Below are positions 47,972 through 56,015 of a stretch of DNA of 64,000 nt, one piece after another. This DNA comes from JACDAN01 sp035265935 (GTDB lineage: Bacteria; Actinomycetota; Thermoleophilia; Gaiellales; Gaiellaceae), in assembly GCA_035265935.1 (NCBI GenBank), contig DATFOC010000077.1, forward strand, positions 38,891-102,890, in the 5' to 3' direction. Position numbers and translations under genes: made by a program. Position 1 is the first letter of the stretch. Each line of letters begins with the position of its first letter. The notes under the pieces were generated by a model. It had not been told where the DNA came from and searched no databases. It saw nothing but the letters and a program-made list of their open reading frames with translations.

Positions 47972-48822
47972 ACCTCGGGCAGCCCTGGGTCGTCGCACGC
48001 CTCCGGGTGGAGCATGAAGCCGAGCTGGCGCACGCCGTCGGCGACTCGCGGCGCGGGGCGGGAGTAGTACGCATTCGCGTCGACCGCCACCGCCGGCGCC
48101 GGGAAGTCGACGCCGCTCGCCTCGGCCGCTCCGCGCCGCGCGTCGAAGCCGCAGGCGGCGACGACGACGAGTCCGGGCTCCCGTGCGCGGACTGCCTCCC
48201 AGGTGGTCGCATAGGACGGTTGTCCTGCTCGACCGAGGACGTCTTCACCGCCCGCGGCCGCAACCATCTCTGGAAGCCAGTGTCCAGCCGCGAAGGGCGG
48301 ATCCACCCACTCCGCGACGAAGATCCGGCGTCGTGGACGGCCTGCGACCGCCCGGCGGACGGACTCGATCGCGGTGCGCATCCGATCTGCAATCGCGATC
48401 CCGCGCTCTTGCACGCCGAGGCGCTCAGCCAACATCTCGACGGAGGTCGCAATCTCCTCCAGCGTCGTGGGATTTAGCGAGATCACCTCGACGCCCACCG
48501 GGCAGAGCGACGTGACCTCGCCGCCGGACACCGCGCAGACGGTGCAGAGATCCTGGGTGACGATCACGTCCGGCGCGAGCTCCGCGAGCCGCTGCTCGTC
48601 GATCGCGTACAGCGACAGGTCGCCCTCGAGCGCCGTTCGCACGGCACGGTCGATCTCCGCACTCGAGAGCGTCGAGGGGTCGACGCGCGATGCCGTCACC
48701 ACCGGGAGGCCCCGTGCATCGACCGGCCAGTCGCATTCCTCCGAGACCCCGACCAGCTGGTGGGTGAGCCCGAGGTCGCCGATGATCTCGGTCGCGCTGG
48801 GGAGCAGCGAGCAAATCCGCAC
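47881..48822 (-). CDS. Helical-backbone receptor, cobalamin-binding (BtuF-like) protein
   Basis: 313 residues from ATG at 48822. The fold is that of BtuF/FhuD-type class III receptors: MRICSLLPSATEIIGDLGLT, VGVSEECDWPVDARGLPVVT, a long DVIVTQDLCTVCAVSGGEV with three closely spaced cysteines, and FVAEWVDPPFAAGHWLPEMV. No signal peptide is present, so it may act in the cytoplasm or be mis-exported; many actinobacterial homologues lack one too. No transport genes for corrinoids are nearby. Its C-terminus overlaps the convergent permease gene by 91 bases. Confidence 0.85.
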   Translation of the reverse strand: MRICSLLPSATEIIGDLGLTHQLVGVSEECDWPVDARGLPVVTASRVDPSTLSSAEIDRAVRTALEGDLSLYAIDEQRLAELAPDVIVTQDLCTVCAVSGGEVTSLCPVGVEVISLNPTTLEEIATSVEMLAERLGVQERGIAIADRMRTAIESVRRAVAGRPRRRIFVAEWVDPPFAAGHWLPEMVAAAGGEDVLGRAGQPSYATTWEAVRAREPGLVVVAACGFDARRGAAEASGVDFPAPAVAVDANAYYSRPAPRVADGVRQLGFMLHPEACDDPGLPEVQVMSRLLRRSVPAAPSTKAQASDTPTAVP

Positions 48823-48857
48823 TGAGGCCGAATTTAGCGCGGGGGTAGGCTGGCCGG

Positions 48858-50216
48858 ATGGCCGCGCCGCTCGCCCGGGACGACGAGCTCGAGCTCGAGA
48901 TCGAGTCGCTCGCCTACGGCGGGAACGGCGTGGCCCGGATGAACGGCTTCGTGGTGTTCGTGCGTCGCGGGCTGCCGGGCGACAGAGTTCGCGCGCGGGT
49001 CACCAAGGTGCAGCGCCGCCATGCCGAGGCACTCGCGGTCGAGGTTCTCGAGCCGAGCCCTCAGCGGGTGGAGGCACCGTGCGACCACTACCCGGCGTGC
49101 GGGGGCTGCCGGTTCCAGGATCTCGACTACCAGGCTCAGGTCGCAGCGAAGGAGGCGCAGGTGCGGGATGCCCTCGTGCGGATCGGCGGGGTGGCGGAGC
49201 CGCCGCTCGACCCGATCGTCCCGGCGGCGTCGGTCTTCCACTATCGCAACAAGCTCGAGTATTCGTTCGCGCCGGGCCCGGCCGGGCCCGTACTCGGCTT
49301 CCACAAGGCCGGCCGCTGGGACGAGGTGATCGACATCGCCGAGTGCTGGTTGACGACGGAGCTGGGCAACCGGATCCGCGAGGCGGCTCGCGCCTGGGCC
49401 CGCGAGAGCGGGCATCCCGCATATGACCAGGAGGAAGGCACGGGCTTCCTCCGGCATCTGGTCTACCGCGAGGGGCGAAACACGGGGCAGGTGCTCCTCC
49501 AGATCGTGACGGCGCCGGGGAAGCTCGACGCCGACGGCTTCGTGGCGGCGCTCCGCAGGTTTCCCGAGGTGCGCTCGATCCATCACGCGGTCAACGACCG
49601 CCCGGCGGAGGTGACGAACCTGCCGACGACGCTCCTCTGGGGCGACGAGGCGATCGAGGAGCACATGCTTGGGCTCCGTTACCGCGTGCGTCCGACGGCA
49701 TTCCTGCAGACGAACACTGAAATGGCGGAGCGGCTGTACGAGCTCGCGATCGACGCAGCCGGCCTGACCGGCGAGGAGACGGTTTGGGATCTCTACTGCG
49801 GGACCGGGACTATCGGGCTCTCGATGGCCAAGGAGGCGCTGACGGTCTGGGGCGTCGACGTTTCGGAGGAGTCGATCGCGTGCGCGCTCGAGAACGCCGA
49901 CCTGAACGGGATCGCGAACTCAGCGTTCTTCGCTGGCGAGGTGGGGCAGGCGGTCGAGGAGCTGCGCGACCGCTCCGGCGATCCCGACGTCGTCGTCGTC
50001 GACCCGCCGCGGGCCGGCCTGTCGAACAAGGCGATCAGGCGGCTCGGCCGGATCGGCGCACAGCGGATCGTCTACGTCTCGTGCAACCCGACCACGCTGG
50101 CGGGGAACGTCAAGCTGCTCAGGGACGACTGGGGTTACCAGCTGAAGCGGACGCGGCCCGTGGACATGTTTCCGCACACCCCGCACGTGGAGTCTGTCTC
50201 GCTGCTGGAAAAGTGA
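48858..50216 (+). CDS. rlmD: RNA uracil-C5 methyltransferase (RlmD/TrmA family)
   Basis: 452 residues from ATG at 48858. An N-terminal TRAM domain (LEIESLAYGGNGVARMNGFV and GDRVRARVTKV) is followed by the iron-sulfur cysteines in APCDHYPACGGCRFQDLDY. The C-terminal SAM domain has WDLYCGTGTIGLSMA, VVVVDPPRAGLSNKAI and the catalytic cysteine in YVSCNPTTLAGN. It methylates uracil C5 in 23S rRNA or tRNA; RlmD versus RlmCD cannot be separated by eye. It starts 35 bases from the divergent receptor gene. Confidence 0.92.
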   Translation: MAAPLARDDELELEIESLAYGGNGVARMNGFVVFVRRGLPGDRVRARVTKVQRRHAEALAVEVLEPSPQRVEAPCDHYPACGGCRFQDLDYQAQVAAKEAQVRDALVRIGGVAEPPLDPIVPAASVFHYRNKLEYSFAPGPAGPVLGFHKAGRWDEVIDIAECWLTTELGNRIREAARAWARESGHPAYDQEEGTGFLRHLVYREGRNTGQVLLQIVTAPGKLDADGFVAALRRFPEVRSIHHAVNDRPAEVTNLPTTLLWGDEAIEEHMLGLRYRVRPTAFLQTNTEMAERLYELAIDAAGLTGEETVWDLYCGTGTIGLSMAKEALTVWGVDVSEESIACALENADLNGIANSAFFAGEVGQAVEELRDRSGDPDVVVVDPPRAGLSNKAIRRLGRIGAQRIVYVSCNPTTLAGNVKLLRDDWGYQLKRTRPVDMFPHTPHVESVSLLEK

Positions 50217-50299
50217 CTCCGGAAGAGCGGCGGCCGACGAAAACGAGCCTCGCGAAGCGCTAAGCGCTCGAGCGGCTCACCTGAACCAGCGTCGAACGG

Positions 50300-51064
50300 T
50301 CAGGCTGACGACCCGGCGGGCTCGCCGCGCTCTCGCCGCCAGCGCTGGAACTCGCGCCAGAGGAGGTCCGCGTTTGGAATTAGGAACCCGAACGCCAGCC
50401 CGGGTAGGGCAGGCAGTCCTGCGGACTCCCACACGACGCCGATCACGAGCGTGAGGCCCAGCGAGAGGGTCAAGGCGACGAAGGTCCAGCCGACGCGCAG
50501 GTTCCAGCGGGCAGCCGCCGCCAGGAACAGTGCGAAGAACAGCAGGTCGGGCGGCCCCAGCAGCGCGGCGCTCGGCTCGCCGGGATGCGGGAACTCGAAC
50601 GCCACCCGGTCGAACAGGCCGGGCTCCTCCTCGACGATGTGGCCGGTCGGCCCGCGCCACACCGAGAACGCGTCCACCCACGGGATCAGCAGCGCAACGA
50701 GGGCCACCCAGAGGACGCTCTCGAAGTACTCGAGGAACCAGAACCCGAGCGTCGTCATCAAGGCGAGCTTCGCGAAGCTCGACAGCGACTGGAGCTCCGC
50801 CAGCTCGAGCAAGACGACCAGCACGAGCAGCGCAAGAGCGAGCAGCAGGAGCCCGTGTGACGTGCGAAACGGCAGCGCGAGGTAGACGAGCGCGAAAATG
50901 GACGGGATCAGGCAGAGCGCCAGGAACGCGATGTTCCACCACTTCGAGAGGTCGACCAGCTGCTCGTGCCAGGCGTAGTACGCCCCCAGCGCCACGGCGA
51001 GGACGGCGAACGCCGCGACCGGAGGGGTCGCGACGCGACTCAGTACGGCGGCAGCTCTGCCCAC
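50300..51064 (-). CDS. Presenilin/signal-peptide-peptidase-like integral membrane protein
   Basis: 254 residues from GTG at 51064, overlapping the upstream UDG-like gene by 25 bases. About seven membrane helices are seen. Three motifs align in order with intramembrane aspartyl proteases of family A22: WVDAFSVWRGP (D near residue 131, where SPP has YD), LGPPDLLFFALFLAAA (D near 173, where SPP has LGLGD), and GLPALPGLAFGF (PAL near 216, where SPP has QPAL). The D-D spacing of about 42 and the tail PAL suit the family. The GxGD core is GPPD, which is unusual. Without a search I rate the homology as probable. Confidence 0.6.
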   Translation of the reverse strand: MGRAAAVLSRVATPPVAAFAVLAVALGAYYAWHEQLVDLSKWWNIAFLALCLIPSIFALVYLALPFRTSHGLLLLALALLVLVVLLELAELQSLSSFAKLALMTTLGFWFLEYFESVLWVALVALLIPWVDAFSVWRGPTGHIVEEEPGLFDRVAFEFPHPGEPSAALLGPPDLLFFALFLAAAARWNLRVGWTFVALTLSLGLTLVIGVVWESAGLPALPGLAFGFLIPNADLLWREFQRWRRERGEPAGSSA

Positions 51065-51627
51065 CAGGGGCCGAGCGCCTTCAACGCCCGCCAGAAGCGT
51101 GTCTTCGCCGCCTGTTCGTCGAGCGAGGCGTCGATGTCGGGTACGTAGAGCGCTTCCACCGTCGGCGTCCACTGCTGGAGCTCCCCGGGCTTCGCTTCCA
51201 GCACGCCGGCCAGCGGGAAGCCGAGCTCGTTCAGGAACGCAAGCGCGTCCTCGCCCATCACCACGAGCAGCTTCGGCTGGACGATGTGCAGTTCCCGCAG
51301 GAGCCACTCGGCCGCCTGTCCTTCATCGCCGCCGTCGAACTTGAAACAGTTCGTCCCGTAGACCGCGAGCGGGTCAATGTGAAGACGTTGGAGCGACTTC
51401 ACGAGTGCCTGCCCGGCCCGGCCGAAGAACGCGACGCCCTCCTGGATCTCCGAGTGCTGCGGCCGGAACTTGAGGAGGAAGATGTCGGCGAGCGGATGCC
51501 CCGATCCGATCGCCGGAATCCGTCCTTCGCCGGCCCGCCGGATCTCGTCACCGAGCTCGTTCGTCTCGGTGATCGCCTTCTGGAGGTAGCGCTCGTGGAT
51601 CTCGTCGGTGGCAGGCACAGGCGGCAC
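51040..51627 (-). CDS. Uracil-DNA-glycosylase-superfamily protein
   Basis: 195 residues from GTG at 51627, three bases after the upstream gene. The UDG fold motifs are IGSGHPLADIFLLKFRPQHS in place of the usual GEAPG-type motif 1, EGVAFFGRAGQALVKSLQRL, YGTNCFKF and LLVVMGEDALAFLNELGFPL. Family 4 enzymes carry four Fe-S cysteines; here only one cysteine (TNC) is seen, so it is not a classical family 4 enzyme. It may remove uracil or act on another base, or have lost activity. It sits in a three-gene operon with a glycosyltransferase-PHP fusion and the SPP-like protein. Confidence 0.75.
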   Translation of the reverse strand: MPPVPATDEIHERYLQKAITETNELGDEIRRAGEGRIPAIGSGHPLADIFLLKFRPQHSEIQEGVAFFGRAGQALVKSLQRLHIDPLAVYGTNCFKFDGGDEGQAAEWLLRELHIVQPKLLVVMGEDALAFLNELGFPLAGVLEAKPGELQQWTPTVEALYVPDIDASLDEQAAKTRFWRALKALGPWWAELPPY

Positions 51628-51630
51628 GGT

Positions 51631-53373
51631 TCAGGTTCTGCCCTCCAAGACCCTTTCCTTGACCTGGGCGGTCCACTTGAGGGCTTGGAGGTACGCGAGC
51701 GAGCGCGGGCGGCGGAGGACTTCCGCGGTGCGCAGGCTGACCAGGAATTCCTCGCGGTCGGCGAACGCGCGCATACGCAGGCCGCCGGTCCCGACCCCCT
51801 GCAGCACGTGCGCGTCCGAGCCCGCGCCCATCGTCAGGTTGTACTTGCGCGCGAAGCGCAGCGCCTCATCGTTGTAGACCTCGAACAGGAGACGGGCGTT
51901 GTAGACCTCGAAGACGTCGATGTCGGACAGGTGGCGGTGGATCGTCTTCGCGTCCGCGATCGAGTGCATCCGGTCGAAGGGGTGGGGGAGATATACGAGG
52001 CCGCCCTGCTCCTTGATCGCGGTGATCGTGTCCCCGAAGGACATGCTTCGGCGGATCTCGCGCTGGAGGAAGAGTCCGATCACCTCGCCCTGGTTGTCCG
52101 TCTTGACCTCCTCGCCCGGGATCACGACGAGATCGGTTCCGCGCGCGGCCTGCACCGTCGCCTGGGCGCCACCGAAGGTGTTGTGGTCGGTGACCGCGAT
52201 CGCGCCGAGCCCCTCGGCCACCGCGTGCTCGACGAGCTCCTCCGGCTCGACGAGGCAGTCGTGCGACCACGAGGTGTGCATGTGGAGGTCGACCGTGATC
52301 CAGGGGCGGTCGGCGAGCGGGTCGGACTCCCTCGAGCGCCGGCGGCGGCCGGCGAGGGAGCGGTAGAGCTCGTCCAGCTCGCGCCCCAGCTCGGCGAAGC
52401 TCTGGCTCTCGGCGCTCCTGCGTCCTTCAGCAGCCGTATCGCCGCGGAGCTCGGGGCTCTCGGCGAGGCGGGCAACGGCGGCGGCGGCGAGCGCAGGCTG
52501 CTCGTGCACGCCCGGCGGGGATGCGATCGCCGCCCCCGCGGCGCTCGCCTCGAGGCTGACCCGGCGGAGCCCGTCCAGCGCGGGCACGAAGATCGGCGCC
52601 TCGTTCAGGATCGGCGCTCGCGCCTGGCCCGAGCGGGCCGTGCGGACATGGACGCGGCCGCGGAGTGCAGCGGGAACCGAGGGACGGCCGGCCAGGGCCT
52701 TCGTCCTCAGCAGCATCAGCTCCCAACCCGGCAGTTCCTTCATGATCGAGTACAGGGCCTTCGTGAGGAGTCTTTCGCCCGGCCGCCACTCGCAGACGAT
52801 CACGTCGCGCTTCTCGACCGGGTGGAAGAGCTCGGTGTCGATCCCGAGCGGCGTCAGGCGGTAGTCGCCGGGAAAGCGCGTCGCCGCTGCCGAGGCCGTC
52901 TCGGGTGAGACCGCTAGGAGTGCGTCGATCCGCGAGAGCAAGCGTCCTCGCTGCGCCTTGCTCGGCGGGTAGCTCAGCCGCTCCGGCGAGAAGAAGCTCG
53001 CGACGGAAAGCGCGTGGCTGTCTCGCAGCGCGACGTACGAAAGGCTCGGAAGCCCCGGCTCGAAGCCGTGGACGACGTCGTAGCCGCAGCGCGAGAGCGC
53101 GAGAGACAGGTTGGCGCGGACACCGACCGGCAGCCCGATCCGGCTCCTGCGCGAGATGGGCACGGCCGGGCCGACCGCGATGACCTCGCCGTTCGCCCCG
53201 TCGTCGAGGCCCCGCCGGCCGGCGATCAGGTCGGACGCTCGCCCAGAGGGCGCGAGAACGGTGACCTCGTGGCCGAGACGGCGCAGCTCGGCCGCCGCGC
53301 CCGCGACGTGCTCGTTGACGTCATGGGGCTGAGACCAGGAGAACGGGGTGACGAGGCAGATCCTGAGACCCAC
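51631..53373 (-). CDS. Glycosyltransferase-like (GT4) and PHP phosphoesterase fusion
   Basis: 580 residues from GTG at 53373, where the GT-B start RICLVTPFSWSQPHDVNEHV begins. Residues 1-340 are a GT4-like glycosyltransferase (VVHGFEPGLPSLSYVALRD, LLAVSPETASAAATRFPGDY, PLGIDTELFHPVEKRDV), although the donor-binding E-x7-E part is weak (DGLRRVSLEASAAGAA). Residues 365-560 are a PHP domain with metal residues HMHTSWSHDCLV, AIAVTDHNTFGGA, VVIPGEEVKT, VYLPHPFDR and AGSDAH. One chain could link sugar transfer with phosphate removal. Its GT part may act on phospholipid glycans; the PHP substrate is unknown. Confidence 0.85.
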   Translation of the reverse strand: MGLRICLVTPFSWSQPHDVNEHVAGAAAELRRLGHEVTVLAPSGRASDLIAGRRGLDDGANGEVIAVGPAVPISRRSRIGLPVGVRANLSLALSRCGYDVVHGFEPGLPSLSYVALRDSHALSVASFFSPERLSYPPSKAQRGRLLSRIDALLAVSPETASAAATRFPGDYRLTPLGIDTELFHPVEKRDVIVCEWRPGERLLTKALYSIMKELPGWELMLLRTKALAGRPSVPAALRGRVHVRTARSGQARAPILNEAPIFVPALDGLRRVSLEASAAGAAIASPPGVHEQPALAAAAVARLAESPELRGDTAAEGRRSAESQSFAELGRELDELYRSLAGRRRRSRESDPLADRPWITVDLHMHTSWSHDCLVEPEELVEHAVAEGLGAIAVTDHNTFGGAQATVQAARGTDLVVIPGEEVKTDNQGEVIGLFLQREIRRSMSFGDTITAIKEQGGLVYLPHPFDRMHSIADAKTIHRHLSDIDVFEVYNARLLFEVYNDEALRFARKYNLTMGAGSDAHVLQGVGTGGLRMRAFADREEFLVSLRTAEVLRRPRSLAYLQALKWTAQVKERVLEGRT

Positions 53374-53506
53374 GCCACCGAGTCTAGTTTCGCGATGCCC
53401 GTATTCATGCGGGCCCTGCATTCAAACCTGTGTCTTTTCCTCTTGACGCCACAAGGGATCGCACGGTTAAGACCGCGTCGTCTGTTTTCGTCCGGGGAGG
53501 GAGAGC

Positions 53507-54030
53507 ATGGCCAGGGAGCCCCCGGCGGTCGTTCGCGCGTAGTCCTGGGAGGCTCCCACAAGCTCGACCGGGCCCAGGTGAGCGCGTCCTGACGCTCGAG
53601 AACGAGGGCTTCACGGCCCTGAGGGCATTCGAGCTGTGGGGCTGCACGACGGACTGCGCGGGCACCGGCGACTGGAGCCTCGTCTATCGCAGCGCGCCGG
53701 ACTCCTTCCCGTCCAACGCGCCGCGGCCGGTCGCCCCGGAGCTCCTGCTCCGTGGGTTCGATCTGAAGGGTGAACAGCGGAGCAACCGCTTCACGCATAT
53801 CCGCCTCGTCGTCCAACCAGTGCACCGGGAACACGGCGTTCCACGGCGACCAGGACAACGACCCCAACATGAACGCCGACTGCCGAGCCGGGTCGCCGCC
53901 GACCTTCCTGCCTCGCGGCAACGACGTTCGGGCCGCGGAGCTCCAGGTCTACTCGAGCGACCACAGGGTCAACGGTGCGACGCTCGTGCGTGACGAGCAC
54001 GGCGACGACGGGCACGGCCAGGACGGCTAA
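53507..54030 (+). pseudogene. C-terminal remnant of a large secreted hydrolase-type protein
   Basis: An ATG at 53507 behind GGGGAGGG opens a short frame that soon stops. From about 53590 the sequence reads LTLENEGFTALRAFELWGCT, DWSLVYRSAPDSFPSNAPRP, VAPELLLRGFDLKGEQ. After a frame change near 53815 it reads NQCTGNTAFHGDQDNDPNMN, ADCRAGSPP and VRAAELQVYSS to a stop at 54028-54030. The segment order (aromatic strand, cysteine pairs, QCTG, QDNDP, AAELQVF) matches the C-terminal jelly-roll-like part I associate with large secreted peptidases of this lineage. The catalytic region is gone. Confidence 0.6.
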
Positions 54031-54050
54031 TCGTCTTGCCGGTGAGGGCA

Positions 54051-54084
54051 GAGAGGGCCGGCTCGCGCCGGCCCTCTCTCGTTC
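54051..54084. terminator. Terminator between convergent units
   Basis: GAGAGGGCCGGC (54051-54062) pairs perfectly with GCCGGCCCTCTC (54067-54078) around TCGC, followed by TCGTTCC. It lies between the secreted-protein relic and the end of the inositol-phosphate synthase gene. Confidence 0.8.
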
Positions 54085-54085
54085 C

Positions 54086-55543
54086 CTAGGCCGTCGCCTT
54101 CGCGCGCGCCTGCTTGCGCGCGTGCTGCTTGATGAAGCGCTCGACGCCGTCGAACGCATCGTCGTCGTCGATCTGCTTCGGCGGCGACTTCATCAGGTAG
54201 GCGCTCGGCGCTTCGAGCGCGCCGCCGATCCCGTTGTTCAGGGCGAGCTTCGCGAGCCGGACTGCGTCGATCACGATCCCGGCAGAGTTGGGCGAGTCCC
54301 AGACCTCGAGCTTGAGCTCGACGTTGAGCGGGACGTTGCCGAAGCTCGACCCCTCCATCCGGACGTACGCCCACTTCCGGTCGGTGAGCCACGGCACGTA
54401 GTCCGACGGCCCGACATGGACGTTCTTCTCGCCCATGTCGTAGTTGAGCACCGAAGTCACGGCGTTGGTCTTCGAGATCTTCTTGGACTCGAGACGCTCG
54501 CGCTCCAGCATGTTCAGGAAGTCGGAGTTACCGCCGACGTTCAGCTGCATCGTCCGGTCGAGCTTGACGCCGCGGTCGCGGAAGATCTGCGTCAGTGCGC
54601 GGTGTGTGATCGTCGCGCCGACCTGCGACTTGATGTCGTCGCCGATGATCGGCAGGCCGCGGTCCTCGAAGCGCTTCCGGAAGTAGCCGCCCTTCGCGAT
54701 GAAGACCGGCATGCAGTTCACCATTGCGCAGCCCGCCTGCAGGATCTGCTCTGTGTACCACTTCGTCGCCTCTTCCGAGCCGACGGGGAGGAAGTTGACG
54801 ACGACGTCGGTGCCGGTCTCCTGGAGGATCCGCACGACGTCGTCGGTGTCGCCGGTGGCCTTGTCGACGACCTCGGAGATGTACTTGCCGAGCCCGTCGT
54901 GCGTCATGCCACGCGACACGATGACGCCCGTCTTCGGGACGTCGGCGAACTTGTACGTGTCGTTTGGGTGCGCCCAGATCGCCTCGGAGAGGTCCTTGCC
55001 GACCTTGTCGGTCGTGACGTCGAAGGCCGATGTGAACTCGATGTCGCGGACGTGGTAGCCGCCGAGGTCGACGTGCATCAGGCCCGGGACGAACTCCTCC
55101 GCCGGCGCGTCCTTGTAGAACTCGACGCCCTGGACGAGGGAGTTGGCGCAGTTGCCGACGCCGACGATCGCGACGCGCACCCTGTCCTCGCTGCGCGGCG
55201 CTTTGCCGTTCGTTGCTGCCATTGGTTGGGTGCTCCCCTCTCCGGCCGAGAGGCTCTCGGCCAGGATCTCGTTGATGAGCTCGTTGGTGTTCGCGCCGCG
55301 GTCTGCGGCGCGCTGCTGAAGCCGGTCCTTGAGGTCTGCAGGCATCCGCAGCAGGACATCGCCTTCGCCCTTGGGTGGCGCGCCCTTCCGTCCGCTCGGC
55401 TCGAAGGGGACGGCGAAGCGCGAGGCGAGTATCCCGACCGCGACGTCGTTCAGGTTGCTCCCGCGGTCGGCCACTTCGTCCGCCAGTCGCGCCTTCAGCT
55501 CACCCGGCATCCGGACGAGCACGTCCTTCCTGCTAGCACCCAA
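54086..55543 (-). CDS. ino1: Inositol-3-phosphate synthase with two N-terminal ribbon-helix-helix domains
   Basis: 485 residues from TTG at 55543. Residues about 7-47 (DVLVRMPGELKARLADEVAD, then RGSNLNDVAVGILASRF) and 61-97 (DVLLRMPADLKDRLQQRAAD, then RGANTNELINEILAESL) are two tandem ribbon-helix-helix (Arc-like) DNA-binding units. From about 120 the chain is a myo-inositol-1-phosphate synthase: VAIVGVGNCANSLVQGVEFY, IVSRGMTHDGLGKY, TDVVVNFLPVGSEEATKWYT, MVNCMPVFIAK, GDDIKSQVGATITHRALTQI, NVGGNSDFLNM, and KLEVWDSPNSAGIVIDAVRL. It converts glucose-6-phosphate to inositol-1-phosphate for phosphatidylinositol and mycothiol. The fused DNA-binding part suggests autoregulation. Confidence 0.92.
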   Translation of the reverse strand: MGASRKDVLVRMPGELKARLADEVADRGSNLNDVAVGILASRFAVPFEPSGRKGAPPKGEGDVLLRMPADLKDRLQQRAADRGANTNELINEILAESLSAGEGSTQPMAATNGKAPRSEDRVRVAIVGVGNCANSLVQGVEFYKDAPAEEFVPGLMHVDLGGYHVRDIEFTSAFDVTTDKVGKDLSEAIWAHPNDTYKFADVPKTGVIVSRGMTHDGLGKYISEVVDKATGDTDDVVRILQETGTDVVVNFLPVGSEEATKWYTEQILQAGCAMVNCMPVFIAKGGYFRKRFEDRGLPIIGDDIKSQVGATITHRALTQIFRDRGVKLDRTMQLNVGGNSDFLNMLERERLESKKISKTNAVTSVLNYDMGEKNVHVGPSDYVPWLTDRKWAYVRMEGSSFGNVPLNVELKLEVWDSPNSAGIVIDAVRLAKLALNNGIGGALEAPSAYLMKSPPKQIDDDDAFDGVERFIKQHARKQARAKATA

Positions 55544-55549
55544 GTGCTA
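55534..55549. promoter_or_regulatory. Inverted repeat on the ino1 start codon
   Basis: TAGCAC (55534-55539), CCAA, GTGCTA (55544-55549). The spacer contains the complement of the TTG start codon. TATGCT about eight bases upstream on the minus strand could be a -10, so the transcript would be leaderless. Arc-like proteins bind short inverted repeats of this kind, and the encoded enzyme itself carries two such domains. Confidence 0.5.
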
Positions 55550-55595
55550 TCAGCATAACGGAAGCTGAAGAGCGCGGCGGACGTTGTGAATCAGT

Positions 55596-56012
55596 ATGAG
55601 CGCCGGCATTCCCGTGACAGGCGTCAGCGAGCTGGTCCTCGAAGTCGTTGACCTGGAGGCGGCCGAGCAGTTCTATTCCGAGGTGCTCGGTCTTCCCGTC
55701 GTCGAGCGATGGCCTCATCGTGACGCCGTCTGGCTCATGGCCGGCGACCGGACGCGAATCGGCCTCTGGCGTCCACAGGTGGGCGTCGCCGGTGGACGTG
55801 GAGGCATCCATGTCCACTACGCGATGCACCTCGCCGACTCGGACTACGAAGCCGCCGTTCAGCGCATTCGGGAGCACGGCTATGCGGTGCACGAGGAGCC
55901 GTCAGCGCGACTCAACGAGGATGGCCGCGAATCGAGAGCTGCCTACGTCTCAGACCCCGACGGCAATGTCGTCGAGCTCTGGACCTGGGACGTCGCCAGG
56001 CACCTCGATTGA
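55596..56012 (+). CDS. VOC-family dioxygenase/glyoxalase-like protein
   Basis: 138 residues from ATG at 55596. A VOC module is visible: VSELVLEVVDLEAAEQFYSE, VLGLPVVERWPHRDAVWLMA, then HVHYAMHLADSDYEAAVQRI with the second metal His, and YVSDPDGNVVELWTWD with the C-terminal Glu. Members include fosfomycin-resistance-like, glyoxalase I and extradiol enzymes. The His/His/Glu triad looks complete, so a metal enzyme is likely; the substrate is unknown. It diverges from the ino1 gene with 52 bases between starts. Confidence 0.87.
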   Translation: MSAGIPVTGVSELVLEVVDLEAAEQFYSEVLGLPVVERWPHRDAVWLMAGDRTRIGLWRPQVGVAGGRGGIHVHYAMHLADSDYEAAVQRIREHGYAVHEEPSARLNEDGRESRAAYVSDPDGNVVELWTWDVARHLD

Positions 56013-56015
56013 AGC

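Noticed and set aside
48823..48857. Cobalamin riboswitch before the BtuF-like gene
   Set aside because: The 35-base gap between the divergent genes is far too short for the element.
50530..52908. A 792-residue plus-strand frame
   Set aside because: It is antisense to three genes with clear domain motifs and is rich in Arg/Ala without fold-like pattern.
53975..55558. A 527-residue plus-strand frame opposite ino1
   Set aside because: It is wholly antisense to the recognisable inositol-phosphate synthase and has no motifs of its own.
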